Of a stretch of 40,418 bases of DNA, positions 25,096-34,535 are shown one piece after another. The notes under the pieces are model-generated. The model had not been told where the DNA came from and did no database searches. It saw nothing but the letters and a program-made list of their open reading frames with translations. The stretch's first letter is position 1. Each line of letters begins with the position of its first letter. The translations under genes were made by a program, and so were the position numbers. Source of the stretch: Variovorax sp. YR752 (GTDB lineage Bacteria > Pseudomonadota > Gammaproteobacteria > Burkholderiales > Burkholderiaceae_C); contig CAMATD010000016.1 in NCBI GenBank assembly GCA_945860785.1, positions 1 to 40,418 on the forward strand. The letters run 5' to 3'.

Positions 25096-26827
25096 ATGAA
25101 ATCCACCGGTCGCATCCGCTACGGGAGCAGCCCCCTGCTCGCGAGCCCCACTCCCGTCTGGCGCAGCAAGTTCATCGTGGCCAGCATCGCCTTCGGCTTC
25201 GTGCTGCTGGCGGGTCGAGCGGCCTACGTACAGATCTTCAACAACGACTTCTTCCAGCACCAGGGCGAGGTGCGCTACCAGCGCACGCTGGAGCTGCCCG
25301 CCAACCGCGGCCGCATCCTCGACCGCAACGGGCTGATCCTCGCCTCCGACATCCCCGCCCCCAGCGTCTGGGCCATCCCCGAGGACATCGAGCGCGACGA
25401 CCCCGCCGTGCAGGCCAAGCTCAGGCAGGCAGCCAAGCTCCTCGGCATCCCGCAAAAGGACTTCGACAAGAAGCTCGAGGACGAGGACAAGAGCTTCGTC
25501 TGGATCAAGCGCCAGGTCGACGCATCGGTCGGCAAGCAGGTCGCCGACCTCGGCATCAAGGGCATCTACCTGCGCCGGGACTACCGCCGCCAGTACCCCG
25601 AAGGCGAGGCGGCCGCCCACCTGGCCGGCTTCACCAACGTCGAGGACATCGGCCAGGAAGGCGTCGAACTCGCATTCAACGGCGAGCTGGCCGGCAAGGC
25701 CGGCTCCCGCCACGTCATCAAGGACCGGCTGGGCCACATCGTCGAAGACAGCGAAGACCAGGTGCCGCCCACCGAGGGCCACGACATCCAGCTCAGCATC
25801 GACGACCGCGTGCAGTTCGTGGCCTACGAGAAGATCCGCGACGCCGTGGTCGCCAACAAGGCCAAGGCGGGCAGCGTGGTCGTGGTCGATGCCGGGACGG
25901 GCGAACTGCTGGCCATGGCCAAACTACCCGAGCTACGACCCCAACGACCGGCACAACCTCACGGGCGAGCAGTTGCGCAACCGCGCCATGACCGACGTGT
26001 TCGAGCCCGGCTCGACCATGAAGCCGATCACCATCGCCACCGCGCTGCAGCTGGGCCGCGTCAAGCCGCAGACCATCATCGACACCAACCCCGGCCGCAT
26101 CACCGTCACGGGCGCCACCATCCACGACGACGAGAACTTCGGCGTGCTGACCGTCGAGGGCGTGATCCAGAAGTCCAGCAACGTCAGCGCGACCAAGATC
26201 TCGCAGCGCATGTCGGCAGAGGAAATGTGGGATTCGTTCACCGCCATGGGCTTCGGGCAGAAGCCGCAGACGCCCTTCCCCGGCGCGGTGACCGGGCGCC
26301 TGCGGCCCTGGAAGTCATGGCGCCCGATCGAGCAGGCCACCATGTCGTACGGCTACGGACTCTCGGCTTCGCTGTTCCAGATCGCGCATGCCTACACCGC
26401 CTTCGCGCACAACGGCGAAGTCATTCCGGTGGGTCTGCTGAAGAGTTCGGGCGAAGAGCCTGCCGGCGTGCAGGTGTTCTCGCCGCTGGTCGCCAGTGAA
26501 GTACGCAAGATGATGCACATGGCGGCCGCGCCCGGCGGCACCGCGCCGCTCGCGCAGACCGTGGGGTACTCGGTGGGCGGCAAGACCGGCACGGCGCACA
26601 AGCAGGTCGGCAAGGGCTATGCGAGCAACAAGTACCGCGCCTGGTACACCGGCATGTCGCCGATCGACAAGCCCCGCATCATCGTCGCGGTGATGATCGA
26701 CGAGCCTGGTGCGGGCAAGTATTTCGGGGGACTGGTCGCGGCACCGGTGTGCAGCCAAGTGGTGCAGCAGACGCTGCGCATCATGAACGTGCTGCCCGAC
26801 CTGCCCGTGGCACCGCTGGCGCACTGA
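25096..26827 (+). pseudogene. ftsI: FtsI-type peptidoglycan D,D-transpeptidase (PBP3 family), single-base frameshift
   Basis: Corrected, this is a 576-residue class B penicillin-binding protein that cross-links septal peptidoglycan. After the ATG at 25096 come a short cytosolic tail, a membrane helix (about residues 24-44) and the PBP dimerisation domain ('ANRGRILDRNGLILA'). The transpeptidase domain has all three active-site motifs: STMK near residue 306, SSN ('IQKSSNVSATK') and KTGT ('VGGKTGTAHK'). At 25921-25923 the sequence has AAA where 'MANYPSYDP' requires AA, so the frame shifts by one base. Upstream and downstream frames are perfectly conserved. Family members normally sit in the dcw cluster, so this may be a second FtsI copy. 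The nearby tol genes also act in division. Confidence 0.88.
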
Positions 26828-26845
26828 CGTGCGCAACTGGCCGGC

Positions 26846-27223
26846 CTACTTCGCGGCGATGCTCAGCCGCTTGACGTCGAGTTCGGCCTTGTTGCCCACG
26901 AGGTCCTTGTCGAATTTGCCGGAGATCTCGACACGCACCTTGTCGTCGATCTTCACGCCCGGCGGAAAGTGCTTGGCATCGATCTCCACCTTCATGCGGC
27001 CGATGTCGTCGGCAAAGGTGTAATGCTCGCCGCCGTCGTGCGAAACGATGAAGCCGCGCAGCGTGGCGTGCCGGTCGTCCTTGCCGGTGTCGAGCAGTTG
27101 CTTGACCGTCATCGCCGGCACGCTGCTCGGGCCTGCGTATTGCGCGAAGGCTGCGGACATGGCCAGCGAGATGCCGAGCGCGAGCGCGGTCTTCTTCAGG
27201 GTCTTGGTATAGGTATGGGTCAC
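26846..27223 (-). CDS. YgiW/YdeI-family periplasmic OB-fold protein
   Basis: This secreted protein (125 residues from the GTG at 27223) belongs to the bacterial OB-fold (BOF, YgiW/YdeI) stress-tolerance family. The signal peptide is clear: 'THTYTKTLKKTALALGISLAMSAAFA', with cleavage likely after AFA. The OB fold follows: 'MTVKQLLDTGKDDRHATLRGFIVSHDGGEHYTFADD', 'MKVEIDAKHFPPG', 'KVRVEISGKFDKDL', 'ELDVKRLSI'. The GTG start is preceded by AGGAGA at a fitting distance and gives a proper signal sequence; the ATG at 27277 would add 18 residues ahead of it. Family members are induced by peroxide, metals or acid, and their ligand is uncertain. It lies 94 bases downstream of dnaE on the same strand. 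Confidence 0.85.
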   Translation of the reverse strand: MTHTYTKTLKKTALALGISLAMSAAFAQYAGPSSVPAMTVKQLLDTGKDDRHATLRGFIVSHDGGEHYTFADDIGRMKVEIDAKHFPPGVKIDDKVRVEISGKFDKDLVGNKAELDVKRLSIAAK

Positions 27224-27317
27224 GGCGATCGTTTCTCCTTGAACGGCTGGTTGTGAAGAAACAGATGGATGCGACATGCGCCCAAATGTTCCACGACCCT
27301 CGAAAGCTCAGGGCCAT

Positions 27318-30300
27318 TCACTCGTAGACGATCAGTGCCTTGCCCGCCTCGGCCTGCGCGGTCCAGCTCGCGAGCGCGGCATCGGTCGGGAAGAACTTGG
27401 CGCGCTCACCAAGCTGCAGTTCGACCTGCGCACCGCCACGCGCCATCGACAAACGCACCGGCAGCCCTTGCACCAGGTCGCCCACCTCGGTCTGCTCGGT
27501 GCGCGGCGGAAAGTCTTTCACCAGGCGCGCGATGTCGGGTGCCTTGCCATTGACCGCCACGCGCAGGAACTTGCCGAAGCGGCAGCGCGCCGTCGCGAAG
27601 TCCCACACCTGCTGCACCTGGAAGCGCGCCTCGAAACCGCCGCGCGCCGGTTGCAGCCGGCCGCTCACGATCACGAGCTCGTCGTCCTTCAGCGTGTTGC
27701 GGTTGGCGTTGATCAGCGCCTCGTCGGCCGTGGCGTCGATGGCCTCGGACTTGTCGTCGAGCTTGAAGATCGCGAGTCGCCCACGCTGTCCGTTGATCAC
27801 GCGGAAGTCGCTCACGATGCCGGCGATCACCTGCTGGTCGCAGCTGTCGAGCAGGTCGCCGATCTCGCGCTTGCAGAAGCGCCGCACCTCGTGCGACACC
27901 TCGTCGAACAGGTGACCCGAGAGATAGAAGCCGACAGCCGTCTTCTCGAGCGTCAGGCGCTCCTTCACGCCCCAGGGCGTGGCGTCGACCAGCTCGGGTT
28001 CCTGCGTGGCGGAGCCGTGCTCGCAGTCGCCGAAGATGTCGACCTGCGAGGCATTGGCCGCAGTGGCGCTGGCGAAGTCGAAGGCCCGGTCCACCGAGGC
28101 GATCAGCGCGGCGCGGTTCTGCTGGATCGCATCGAAGGCGCCCGCCTTGATCAGCGCTTCGACCGTGCGCTTGTTGATGCGCTGCCGGTCCACGCGCACG
28201 CAGAAGTCGAACAGGCTCTTGAACGGCCCGCCCTCTTCCCGCGCCCGCACCACGGCCTCGACCGCGAGCTGGCCCGTGCCCTTGACGGCGCCCAGGCCGT
28301 AGCGGATCACCCGGTCGGTGACGGGCTCGAAGCGGTAGTTGCCGCGGTTCACGTCCGGCGGCTCGAAGGTGATGCCGAAGTTCTTCTGGGCGTCTTCGAA
28401 CAAGAGCTTCAGCTTGTCCGTGTCGTCCATTTCCACGGTCATGTTGGCGCAGAAGAATTCGGCCGTGTAATGGACCTTGAGCCAGCCCGTGTGGTACGCC
28501 AGCAGCGAGTAGGCGGCGGCGTGCGACTTGTTGAAGCCGTAGCCCGCGAACTTCTCCATCAAGTCGAAGATTTCGTCGGCCTTGTCCTGCGGGATGCCGT
28601 GTGTCGAGAGCGCGCCCGCGCGGAATTTCTCGCGGTGCTCGGCCATCTCCTCGAGCTTCTTCTTGCCCATCGCGCGGCGCAGCAGGTCGGCGCCGCCGAG
28701 CGAGTAGCCGCCCAGGATCTGCGCGGTCTGCATCACCTGCTCCTGGTAGACCATGATCCCGTAGGTCTCGGACAGCATCTCGGCCACGGCCGGGTGCGGG
28801 TACTCGACATCTTCGCGGCCGTGCTTTCGCGCCACGAAACTGGGGATCAGGTCCATCGGGCCCGGGCGGTACAGCGCGTTGAGCGCGATCAGGTCTTCGA
28901 GCCGCGTGGGCCGTGCGTCCTTCAGCATGCCCTGCATGCCGCGACTTTCAAACTGGAACACCGCCTCGGTCTTGCCTTCGGAGAACAGCCGGTAGGTGGC
29001 CGCGTCGTTGAGCTTGATGTTCTCGAACGCGAAGTCTTCCTGGCCCTTGTGGCGCTTGACGATGAAGTCCTTGGCGATCTCGAGGATCGTGAGGGTTGCA
29101 AGGCCCAAGAAGTCGAACTTCACGAGGCCGATGGCTTCGACGTCGTCCTTGTCGTACTGGCTCACGGCCGAGTCGCTGCCCGGCTGCTGGTAGAGCGGGC
29201 AGAAGTCGGTGAGCTTGCCGGGCGCAATGAGCACGCCGCCGGCGTGCATGCCGATGTTCCGCGTCATGCCTTCGAGCTTCTGCGCGAGCTCGACCAGCAT
29301 CCGCACTTCTTCTTCCTTCTCGATGCGCGCCGCAAGCTGCGGCTCCATCTCGATGGCGTAGTTGTTCTTGTCGCCCTCCACCTTCGGGTTGGGCGGGTAC
29401 TGGATCGTGATGGGCTGGCCCGGCTTGTTCGGAATCAGCTTGCTGATGCCGTCGCAGAACATGTAGCTCATGTCGAGCACGCGGCCCACGTCGCGGATGG
29501 CGGCGCGTGCGGCCATGGTGCCGAAGGTGGCGATCTGGCTCACGGCGTCGCGGCCGTACTTGTCCTTCACGTAGTCGATCACGCGGTCGCGGTTGCCCTG
29601 GCAGAAGTCGATGTCGAAGTCGGGCATCGAGACGCGTTCGGGGTTCAGGAAACGTTCGAACAGCAGCTTGTATTCGAGCGGATCGAGGTCGGTGATCTTC
29701 AGCGCATAGGCCACCAGCGAGCCCGCACCCGAGCCCCGGCCCGGTCCCACCGGACAGCCGTTGGCCTTGGCCCACTTGATGAAGTCGCCCACGATCAGGA
29801 AGTAGCCCGGGAACCCCATGTTCAGGATCGTGTTGATCTCGAACTCGAGGCGTTCCACATAGCGGGCCCGCTCGGCCTCGCGCTTGGCCGCGTCGGGGTA
29901 GAGGTGGACCAGGCGCGCTTCCAGGCCCTCGAAGGACTCCTGGCGGAAGAAGTCGTTGATCGGCATGCGCACGCCGTCGCTGACGAAGGGCGTCGGAAAG
30001 TCCGGCAGCTGCGGCTTGCCGAGCACCAGCGTCAGGTTGCAGCGCTTGGCGATCTCGACCGTGTTGGCCAGCGCGCTCGGCACGTCGGCGAACAGCGCCT
30101 GCATCTCGGCGGTCGACTTGAAGTACTGCTCTTCGGTGAACCGGCGCACGCGGCGCGGGTTGCCGAGGATCTCGCCTTCGGAAATGCAGACGCGCGCTTC
30201 GTGCGCCTCGTAGTCCTGGAATTCGGCGAACTGCACCGGGTGCGTGGCAACAACCGGCAGTCGCAGCCGGGCCGCGAGCTTCACGGCGGCGATCACATGC

Positions 30301-30836
30301 GGCTCGTCTTCGGGACGGCCAGCACGCTGCAGTTCGATGTAGAAGCGGTGCGGGAACATGCCCGCGAGTTGCAGCGCCAGTTCGGCGGCGCGCTCTTCCT
30401 GTCCTTGCAGCAGCGGCGCGCCCAGCGGCCCCGCCTGCGCGCCCGAGAGCGCGATCAGCCCGCCCTGCAGTTCTTCGACCCATTCCAGCTTGCAGGCGGC
30501 TTGCGACTGGCCACGGCCCACGTTCTGCGTCCAGGCGCGTGCCAGCAGCTCGGACAGGTGCAGATAGCCTTCGGTGTTCTGCACCAGCAGCACGAGGCGG
30601 GTGAGCACGCCGGGCTCCTTGCCCAGCCCCTCGATGAAGATTTCGGCGCCGATGATCGGCTTGACGCCCTTGCCCCGGCCCTGCTTGTAGAACTTGACGG
30701 CCCCGAACAGGTTGTTCAGGTCGGTGATGGCCAGGGCTGGCTGCTTGTCGGCAGCGGCGGCCTTGACGACTGCGTCGATTCGGTTGGTGCCGTCGACGAC
30801 GGAAAACTCGGTGTGCAGGCGCAGGTGAACAAACAT
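27318..30836 (-). CDS. dnaE: DNA polymerase III subunit alpha
   Basis: DnaE (1172 residues, normal length) is the replicative polymerase subunit. It starts with a PHP domain ('FVHLRLHTEFSVVDG', about residues 2-16). The C-family polymerase core carries the catalytic aspartates in 'MPDFDIDFCQGNRDRVIDYV' near residue 405. 'GPGRGSGAGSLVAYAL', the fingers ('YQEQVMQTAQILGGYSLGGADLLRRAMGKK'), a helix-hairpin-helix region and a C-terminal OB domain ('VIAGIVSDFRVINGQRGRLAIFKLDD') follow. The ATG at 30836 is fixed by the conserved N-terminus. A TACAAT box ends exactly 6 bases before it, so the mRNA may be leaderless. No frame disruption is visible over 3.5 kb. Confidence 0.97.
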   Translation of the reverse strand: MFVHLRLHTEFSVVDGTNRIDAVVKAAAADKQPALAITDLNNLFGAVKFYKQGRGKGVKPIIGAEIFIEGLGKEPGVLTRLVLLVQNTEGYLHLSELLARAWTQNVGRGQSQAACKLEWVEELQGGLIALSGAQAGPLGAPLLQGQEERAAELALQLAGMFPHRFYIELQRAGRPEDEPHVIAAVKLAARLRLPVVATHPVQFAEFQDYEAHEARVCISEGEILGNPRRVRRFTEEQYFKSTAEMQALFADVPSALANTVEIAKRCNLTLVLGKPQLPDFPTPFVSDGVRMPINDFFRQESFEGLEARLVHLYPDAAKREAERARYVERLEFEINTILNMGFPGYFLIVGDFIKWAKANGCPVGPGRGSGAGSLVAYALKITDLDPLEYKLLFERFLNPERVSMPDFDIDFCQGNRDRVIDYVKDKYGRDAVSQIATFGTMAARAAIRDVGRVLDMSYMFCDGISKLIPNKPGQPITIQYPPNPKVEGDKNNYAIEMEPQLAARIEKEEEVRMLVELAQKLEGMTRNIGMHAGGVLIAPGKLTDFCPLYQQPGSDSAVSQYDKDDVEAIGLVKFDFLGLATLTILEIAKDFIVKRHKGQEDFAFENIKLNDAATYRLFSEGKTEAVFQFESRGMQGMLKDARPTRLEDLIALNALYRPGPMDLIPSFVARKHGREDVEYPHPAVAEMLSETYGIMVYQEQVMQTAQILGGYSLGGADLLRRAMGKKKLEEMAEHREKFRAGALSTHGIPQDKADEIFDLMEKFAGYGFNKSHAAAYSLLAYHTGWLKVHYTAEFFCANMTVEMDDTDKLKLLFEDAQKNFGITFEPPDVNRGNYRFEPVTDRVIRYGLGAVKGTGQLAVEAVVRAREEGGPFKSLFDFCVRVDRQRINKRTVEALIKAGAFDAIQQNRAALIASVDRAFDFASATAANASQVDIFGDCEHGSATQEPELVDATPWGVKERLTLEKTAVGFYLSGHLFDEVSHEVRRFCKREIGDLLDSCDQQVIAGIVSDFRVINGQRGRLAIFKLDDKSEAIDATADEALINANRNTLKDDELVIVSGRLQPARGGFEARFQVQQVWDFATARCRFGKFLRVAVNGKAPDIARLVKDFPPRTEQTEVGDLVQGLPVRLSMARGGAQVELQLGERAKFFPTDAALASWTAQAEAGKALIVYE

Positions 30837-30842
30837 CCGCCC

Positions 30843-30848
30843 ATTGTA
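30843..30848 (-). promoter_or_regulatory. dnaE -10 box, possibly leaderless transcript
   Basis: On the minus strand TACAAT is followed by GGGCGG and then the dnaE ATG, so the expected +1 falls on the A of the start codon. The -35 is weak. No Shine-Dalgarno could be transcribed from this promoter. Confidence 0.5.
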
Positions 30849-30883
30849 GAAAGCGCCGCTCCACGATGTGGGTTGGCAATCCC

Positions 30884-30889
30884 TACAAT
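30884..30889 (+). promoter_or_regulatory. trhO -10 box, near-leaderless transcript
   Basis: TACAAT is followed by eight bases and then the GTG at 30898. The expected start lies only 0 to 3 bases before the start codon. There is no good -35 match and no ribosome site. Confidence 0.45.
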
Positions 30890-30897
30890 CGCGCCCC

Positions 30898-31683
30898 GTG
30901 CAAGAGATTCTGAATATCGCGGCCTACAAATTCGTGGCCATCAACGACAGCCCCGTGCTGCGTGAAGACCTGCGCGCCCGCGCCCAGGCCCTGGGCCTCA
31001 TGGGCACCATCCTGCTGGCGCCAGAGGGTATCAACCTGTTTCTGGCGGGCACGGCCGACGCCATCTGGGCTTTTGTGACCGGCCTGCGCGCCGATGCGCG
31101 CTTTGCCGACCTCGAAACCAAGGAAAGCTGGTCCGCCGCGCAGCCCTTCCGGCGCATGCTGGTCAAGCTCAAGCGCGAGATCATCCGCATGGACCATCCG
31201 GCCATCCAACCTGCGGCCGTCCGGGCACCGGGCGTGGACGCCCCCACCCTCAAGCGCTGGCTCGAGCAGGGCCATGACGACGAAGGCCGCGAGATCGCGC
31301 TGCTCGACACGCGCAACGCCTTCGAGGTCGATCACGGCAGCTTCGAGGGCGCCATCGACTGGCGCATCGGCAAGTTCACCGAGTTTCCGCCCGCGCTGCG
31401 TGCCCATCGCGACCAGCTCGCGGGCAAGACCGTGGTGAGCTTCTGCACCGGCGGCATCCGCTGCGAGAAGGCGGCCATCCTGATGCGCGAAGAAGGCGTG
31501 GACCATGTGCTCCAGCTCGAAGGCGGCATCCTCAAGTACTTCGAGCAGGTCGGCGGCGCGCACTACAAGGGCGACTGCTTCGTGTTCGACGGCCGCGAAG
31601 CGCTCGCGCCCGACCTGAGCGCGCGCTCGGCACGCGCCAGTGCCCGCGCTTCCGAAGATCCCGACCTCGGCATCAAGCAATAA
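30898..31683 (+). CDS. trhO: tRNA uridine(34) hydroxylase TrhO (YceA, rhodanese family)
   Basis: TrhO (261 residues) performs oxygen-dependent hydroxylation of U34 in certain tRNAs, the first step to 5-(carboxy)methoxyuridine; this is family knowledge. The N-terminal acylphosphatase-like domain ('[47 protein letters not shown]') precedes a rhodanese domain from about residue 110 ('[21 protein letters not shown]'), with the active Cys183 in '[13 protein letters not shown]'. The GTG at 30898 is preferred because it starts right at the conserved N-terminus and follows a TACAAT box. An upstream in-frame start at 30868 would be inside the promoter. The C-terminal tail after the zinc-ribbon-like part is Ala/Ser/Arg-rich. 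It is divergent from dnaE. Confidence 0.93.
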   Translation: MQEILNIAAYKFVAINDSPVLREDLRARAQALGLMGTILLAPEGINLFLAGTADAIWAFVTGLRADARFADLETKESWSAAQPFRRMLVKLKREIIRMDHPAIQPAAVRAPGVDAPTLKRWLEQGHDDEGREIALLDTRNAFEVDHGSFEGAIDWRIGKFTEFPPALRAHRDQLAGKTVVSFCTGGIRCEKAAILMREEGVDHVLQLEGGILKYFEQVGGAHYKGDCFVFDGREALAPDLSARSARASARASEDPDLGIKQ

Positions 31684-31705
31684 ACAAACAACCACGGGCC
31701 TCCCG

Positions 31706-32411
31706 ATGCGCATCCTCCTGGTGGAAGACGAACTGGACATGGCCTCGTGGCTGATCCGCGCGTTGACCCAGAGCGGCTTCGTTGCCGACCACGCGCCCGA
31801 CGCGCGCACGGCCGAGGCCTTCATGGTCGGCACCGAATACGACGCCATCGTGCTCGACCTGCGCCTGCCCGACAAGCACGGCCTCAGCGTGCTGGCCGAC
31901 ATGCGCAATGCCGACGACCGCACGCCCGTGCTGATCCTCACGGTGCAGGGCGCGCTGCAGGACCGGGTGCGCGGCCTCAACCTCGGCGCCGACGACTTCC
32001 TCACCAAGCCCTTCGAACTGGTCGAGCGCGAGGCGCGGCTCGCGGCGCTGGTGCGGCGCAGCCGCGGCAAGCAGCATCCGCGACTGCAGTGCGCCTCGCT
32101 CTCGTACGACAGCGAAAGCCACGCCTTCTCGCTGCGCGGCACGCTGCTGTCGCTCACGCCCCGCGAGCAGGCCGCCCTCACCGCCCTCTTGATGCGCAGC
32201 GGCGCGCCGGTCGGCAAGTCGCAGCTCTTCGCCAAGGTGTTCACCAACGACAGCACCGCGGGCCCCGACGCGATCGAGGTGGTGCTGCACCGGCTGCGGC
32301 GCAAGCTCGCGGACAGCGACGTGCGCATCGTCCACCGTGCGCGGCCTGGGCTACATGCTCGAAAGCATCGCCGATGGATCCCCAGGCGCCCCACCACCCG
32401 CCGCCCTCTGA
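31706..32411 (+). CDS. tctD: OmpR-family response regulator (TctD-like), C-terminal frameshift
   Basis: This response regulator has a receiver domain with Asp8, phospho-acceptor Asp51 ('VLDLRLPDKHG'), Thr79 and Lys101, and an OmpR-type winged helix from about residue 130 ('LSLTPREQAALTALLMRSGAPVGKSQLF', 'DAIEVVLHRLRRKLADSDVRIV'). The family ends with 'VRGLGYML', but here a doubled C at 32332-32333 changes the frame inside that last strand. As written the protein reads on to 32476 with an unrelated tail of about 45 residues. Removing one C gives the expected ending and a TGA at 32411, overlapping the kinase start (32374). It very likely regulates the tctBA transporter downstream. Confidence 0.85.
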
Positions 32412-33930
32412 GCCGCAACGCTTCGGCATCCGCGCGCGCCTGCTCGCGCTGCTGGTGCCTGGCATCGTCGCGCTGATGGCGCTCGACAGCTGGAGCGACT
32501 ACCAAGCGCTCACCGAGTCGCTGGTCGTCGCCTACGACCAGAGCCTGCTCGAGCCCGTGCAGGCTCTGACCAACGGCATCGTGGTCGCGAGCGACGGCAG
32601 CGTGAAGGTGCAGGAGCCCTTCTCGGTCCAGGCGATGTTCGAGTCCACGCACCTGCGCTACAAGTACCTGCACGTCGGCGTGCAGCGCATCGTCAAGGGC
32701 GAGCCGCTGGACACCGGCGCCCCCGAAACCACGCTCATGGGCGTGCCCGGCCTGCCCCGGCCGGCGGAGCAGCCGGTCGACGGCACCCCGGTGTTCTACG
32801 ACGCCGTGCACGAGCAGCACCCGGTCCGCGTGGCCGCGTTGCGCCAGACGGTCTACGACAACACCCGCCCCGGCATCGCCTGGAGCGTGCTGATCCAGGC
32901 GGCCGAGGGCAGCGGTCCGCGTCTGCAGGCGCAAGCCGAATCGCTGAAACAGGAGCTGCTGCGCGACGCGCGCATGGTGCTGGTGATGGCCGTGCTGGTG
33001 TGGCTGGGCGTGGCCTGGACGCTGCGGCCGCTGGAACGCCTGCGCCGCTCGTTGCGCGAGCGCCCGCGCGACGACCTGAAGCCGCTCGACGCCAGCGGCG
33101 TGCCGCAGGAAGTGGTGCCGCTGGTGGATGCGGTCAACCACCACATCGCGGACCACCGGCGCATGGTGGCGGAGCATTCGCAATTCCTGGCCGATGCCTC
33201 GCACCAGCTGCGCACGCCGCTGAGCATCCTGTCGATCCAGGCCGGGTACGCGGTGCGCGAGACCGATCCGGCGCGCATGCGCGAATCGCTGCACGCCATC
33301 GTCGCGCAGCTGTCGCGCACGCGCCGCCTCAGCGAGCAATTGCTCGCCCTGGCCCACGCCACGAACGAGGACGAGGTCGCGGCAGCCGAGCCGGAGATCG
33401 TCGACCTCAGCGCGATCACACGCGCCGTGGTGCTGCAATACCTGCCGCTCGCGCGCGAGAGCGACCAGGACCTGGGCTGGGTCGATGCGCGCGGCGAATC
33501 GGGGTCGCAGGACGAGGTTGACGACGATGTGCCCGCGCTGCCCGTCATGGCCAACGTCGCCGAGCTGCACGAGGTGCTCGCGAACCTCGTGCACAACGCC
33601 ATCAAGTACACGCCGCGCGGCGGCAACATCACGGTGACCGTGCGGCGCGAAGCCTCGCCCGCATTGGCCGAGGTGTGCGACAGCGGCCCCGGCATCGAAC
33701 CCGAACGGCGCGACAGCGTGTTCGAACGCTTCCATCGCGACCCGGCCGCCGGTGCCGTCGCCACGCAGGGCGCGGGCCTCGGCCTGGCCATCGCACGCGG
33801 CTACGCGCGGCGCAATGGCGGCGAGATCGCACTCGACAGCGCCGACACGCCCGAGAGCGCCAACGGCGGCGGACTGCGCGCGATCCTGAAGCTGCCGCTG
33901 GCCGTTTTAGCTAGGGTTTCTGCGGGGTAG
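32374..33930 (+). CDS. tctE: Sensor histidine kinase (TctE-like)
   Basis: This kinase (518 residues) has an N-terminal TctE-type sensor region (2CSK_N-like: 'RARLLALLVPGIVALMALDSWSDYQALTESLVVAYDQSLLEPVQAL'). There are two membrane helices (about 22-40 and 195-212) enclosing a periplasmic part of about 155 residues. A short HAMP-like linker, the dimerisation domain with phospho-acceptor His277 ('DASHQLRTPLSIL') and the ATPase domain ('LHEVLANLVHNAIKYTP', 'DSGPGIEPERR', 'GAGLGLAIARGYARRNGG') follow. The ATG at 32374 lies inside the 3' end of the regulator gene, so the pair is translationally coupled. Relatives sense tricarboxylates such as citrate; the ligand here is unknown. A much longer frame upstream is an artefact of the overlapping regulator. 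Confidence 0.92.
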   Translation: MDPQAPHHPPPSEPQRFGIRARLLALLVPGIVALMALDSWSDYQALTESLVVAYDQSLLEPVQALTNGIVVASDGSVKVQEPFSVQAMFESTHLRYKYLHVGVQRIVKGEPLDTGAPETTLMGVPGLPRPAEQPVDGTPVFYDAVHEQHPVRVAALRQTVYDNTRPGIAWSVLIQAAEGSGPRLQAQAESLKQELLRDARMVLVMAVLVWLGVAWTLRPLERLRRSLRERPRDDLKPLDASGVPQEVVPLVDAVNHHIADHRRMVAEHSQFLADASHQLRTPLSILSIQAGYAVRETDPARMRESLHAIVAQLSRTRRLSEQLLALAHATNEDEVAAAEPEIVDLSAITRAVVLQYLPLARESDQDLGWVDARGESGSQDEVDDDVPALPVMANVAELHEVLANLVHNAIKYTPRGGNITVTVRREASPALAEVCDSGPGIEPERRDSVFERFHRDPAAGAVATQGAGLGLAIARGYARRNGGEIALDSADTPESANGGGLRAILKLPLAVLARVSAG

Positions 33931-34045
33931 CGCGGTAAGCAATAACACGTATTTTGAGGGTCCCAAGGCCCCGCACGCCCTCACCGAAAGGCGATTGAAA
34001 GCCTCGATTCCTAGACTGCGCTCCTTCCAAATCGAAGGAGACTTA

Positions 34046-34531
34046 ATGCATCCGCGGGCATCGAAATTCAAGAAGGACTACTACGGCGGCGCATTGCTCG
34101 TGGTCATCGGCCTGGCGGCGGTCTATGCCGGCATCGGCTACCGCGTCGGCGAGCTGGCGCACATGGGGCCAGGCTTCTTCCCGGTGGCGCTCGGTGGTCT
34201 GCTCGCGCTGACCGGCCTGCTGATCGCCATCTCCGCGCGCGGTGACAAACCCGCGAGCGAAGAGGCCGTGTCGCACGGCCATCCCGGCGGCATGCCCGAC
34301 CTGCGCGGCTGCATCTGCATCATCCTTGGCATCCTCGCGTTCCTGCTGCTGGGCGAATACGGCGGCCTGCTGCCGGCGACCTTCGCGATCGTGTTCATCT
34401 CGGCGCTCGGCGACCGCGACAACACGCTGACCGAAGCGGTGCTGCTCTCGCTCGCGATGTCGTTCATCGCGGTGGTGGTGTTCTGGTGGGCGCTGAAGCT
34501 TCAGCTGCCGTTGTTCCAGTGGGGAGGTTGA
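34046..34531 (+). CDS. tctB: Tripartite tricarboxylate transporter small membrane subunit TctB
   Basis: TctB (161 residues) is the four-helix small subunit of a tripartite tricarboxylate transporter (DUF1468). Hydrophobic segments are visible at about residues 13-30, 41-62, 88-106 and 130-150. The N-terminal 'KKDYYGGALLVVIGLAAVYAGIGYRVGELAHMGPGFFPVALGGLL' is the family signature. The ATG at 34046 has AAGGAG 6 bases upstream; an upstream in-frame ATG at 33995 lacks one. The gene follows the tctE kinase after 115 bases without a recognisable promoter, and tctA starts 5 bases after its stop. Confidence 0.93.
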   Translation: MHPRASKFKKDYYGGALLVVIGLAAVYAGIGYRVGELAHMGPGFFPVALGGLLALTGLLIAISARGDKPASEEAVSHGHPGGMPDLRGCICIILGILAFLLLGEYGGLLPATFAIVFISALGDRDNTLTEAVLLSLAMSFIAVVVFWWALKLQLPLFQWGG

Positions 34532-34535
34532 GATC

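Noticed and set aside
31747-32373. Long N-terminal extension of the sensor kinase frame
   Set aside because: It overlaps the response regulator in another frame and has no domain. The kinase starts at the ATG at 32374 before its membrane helix.
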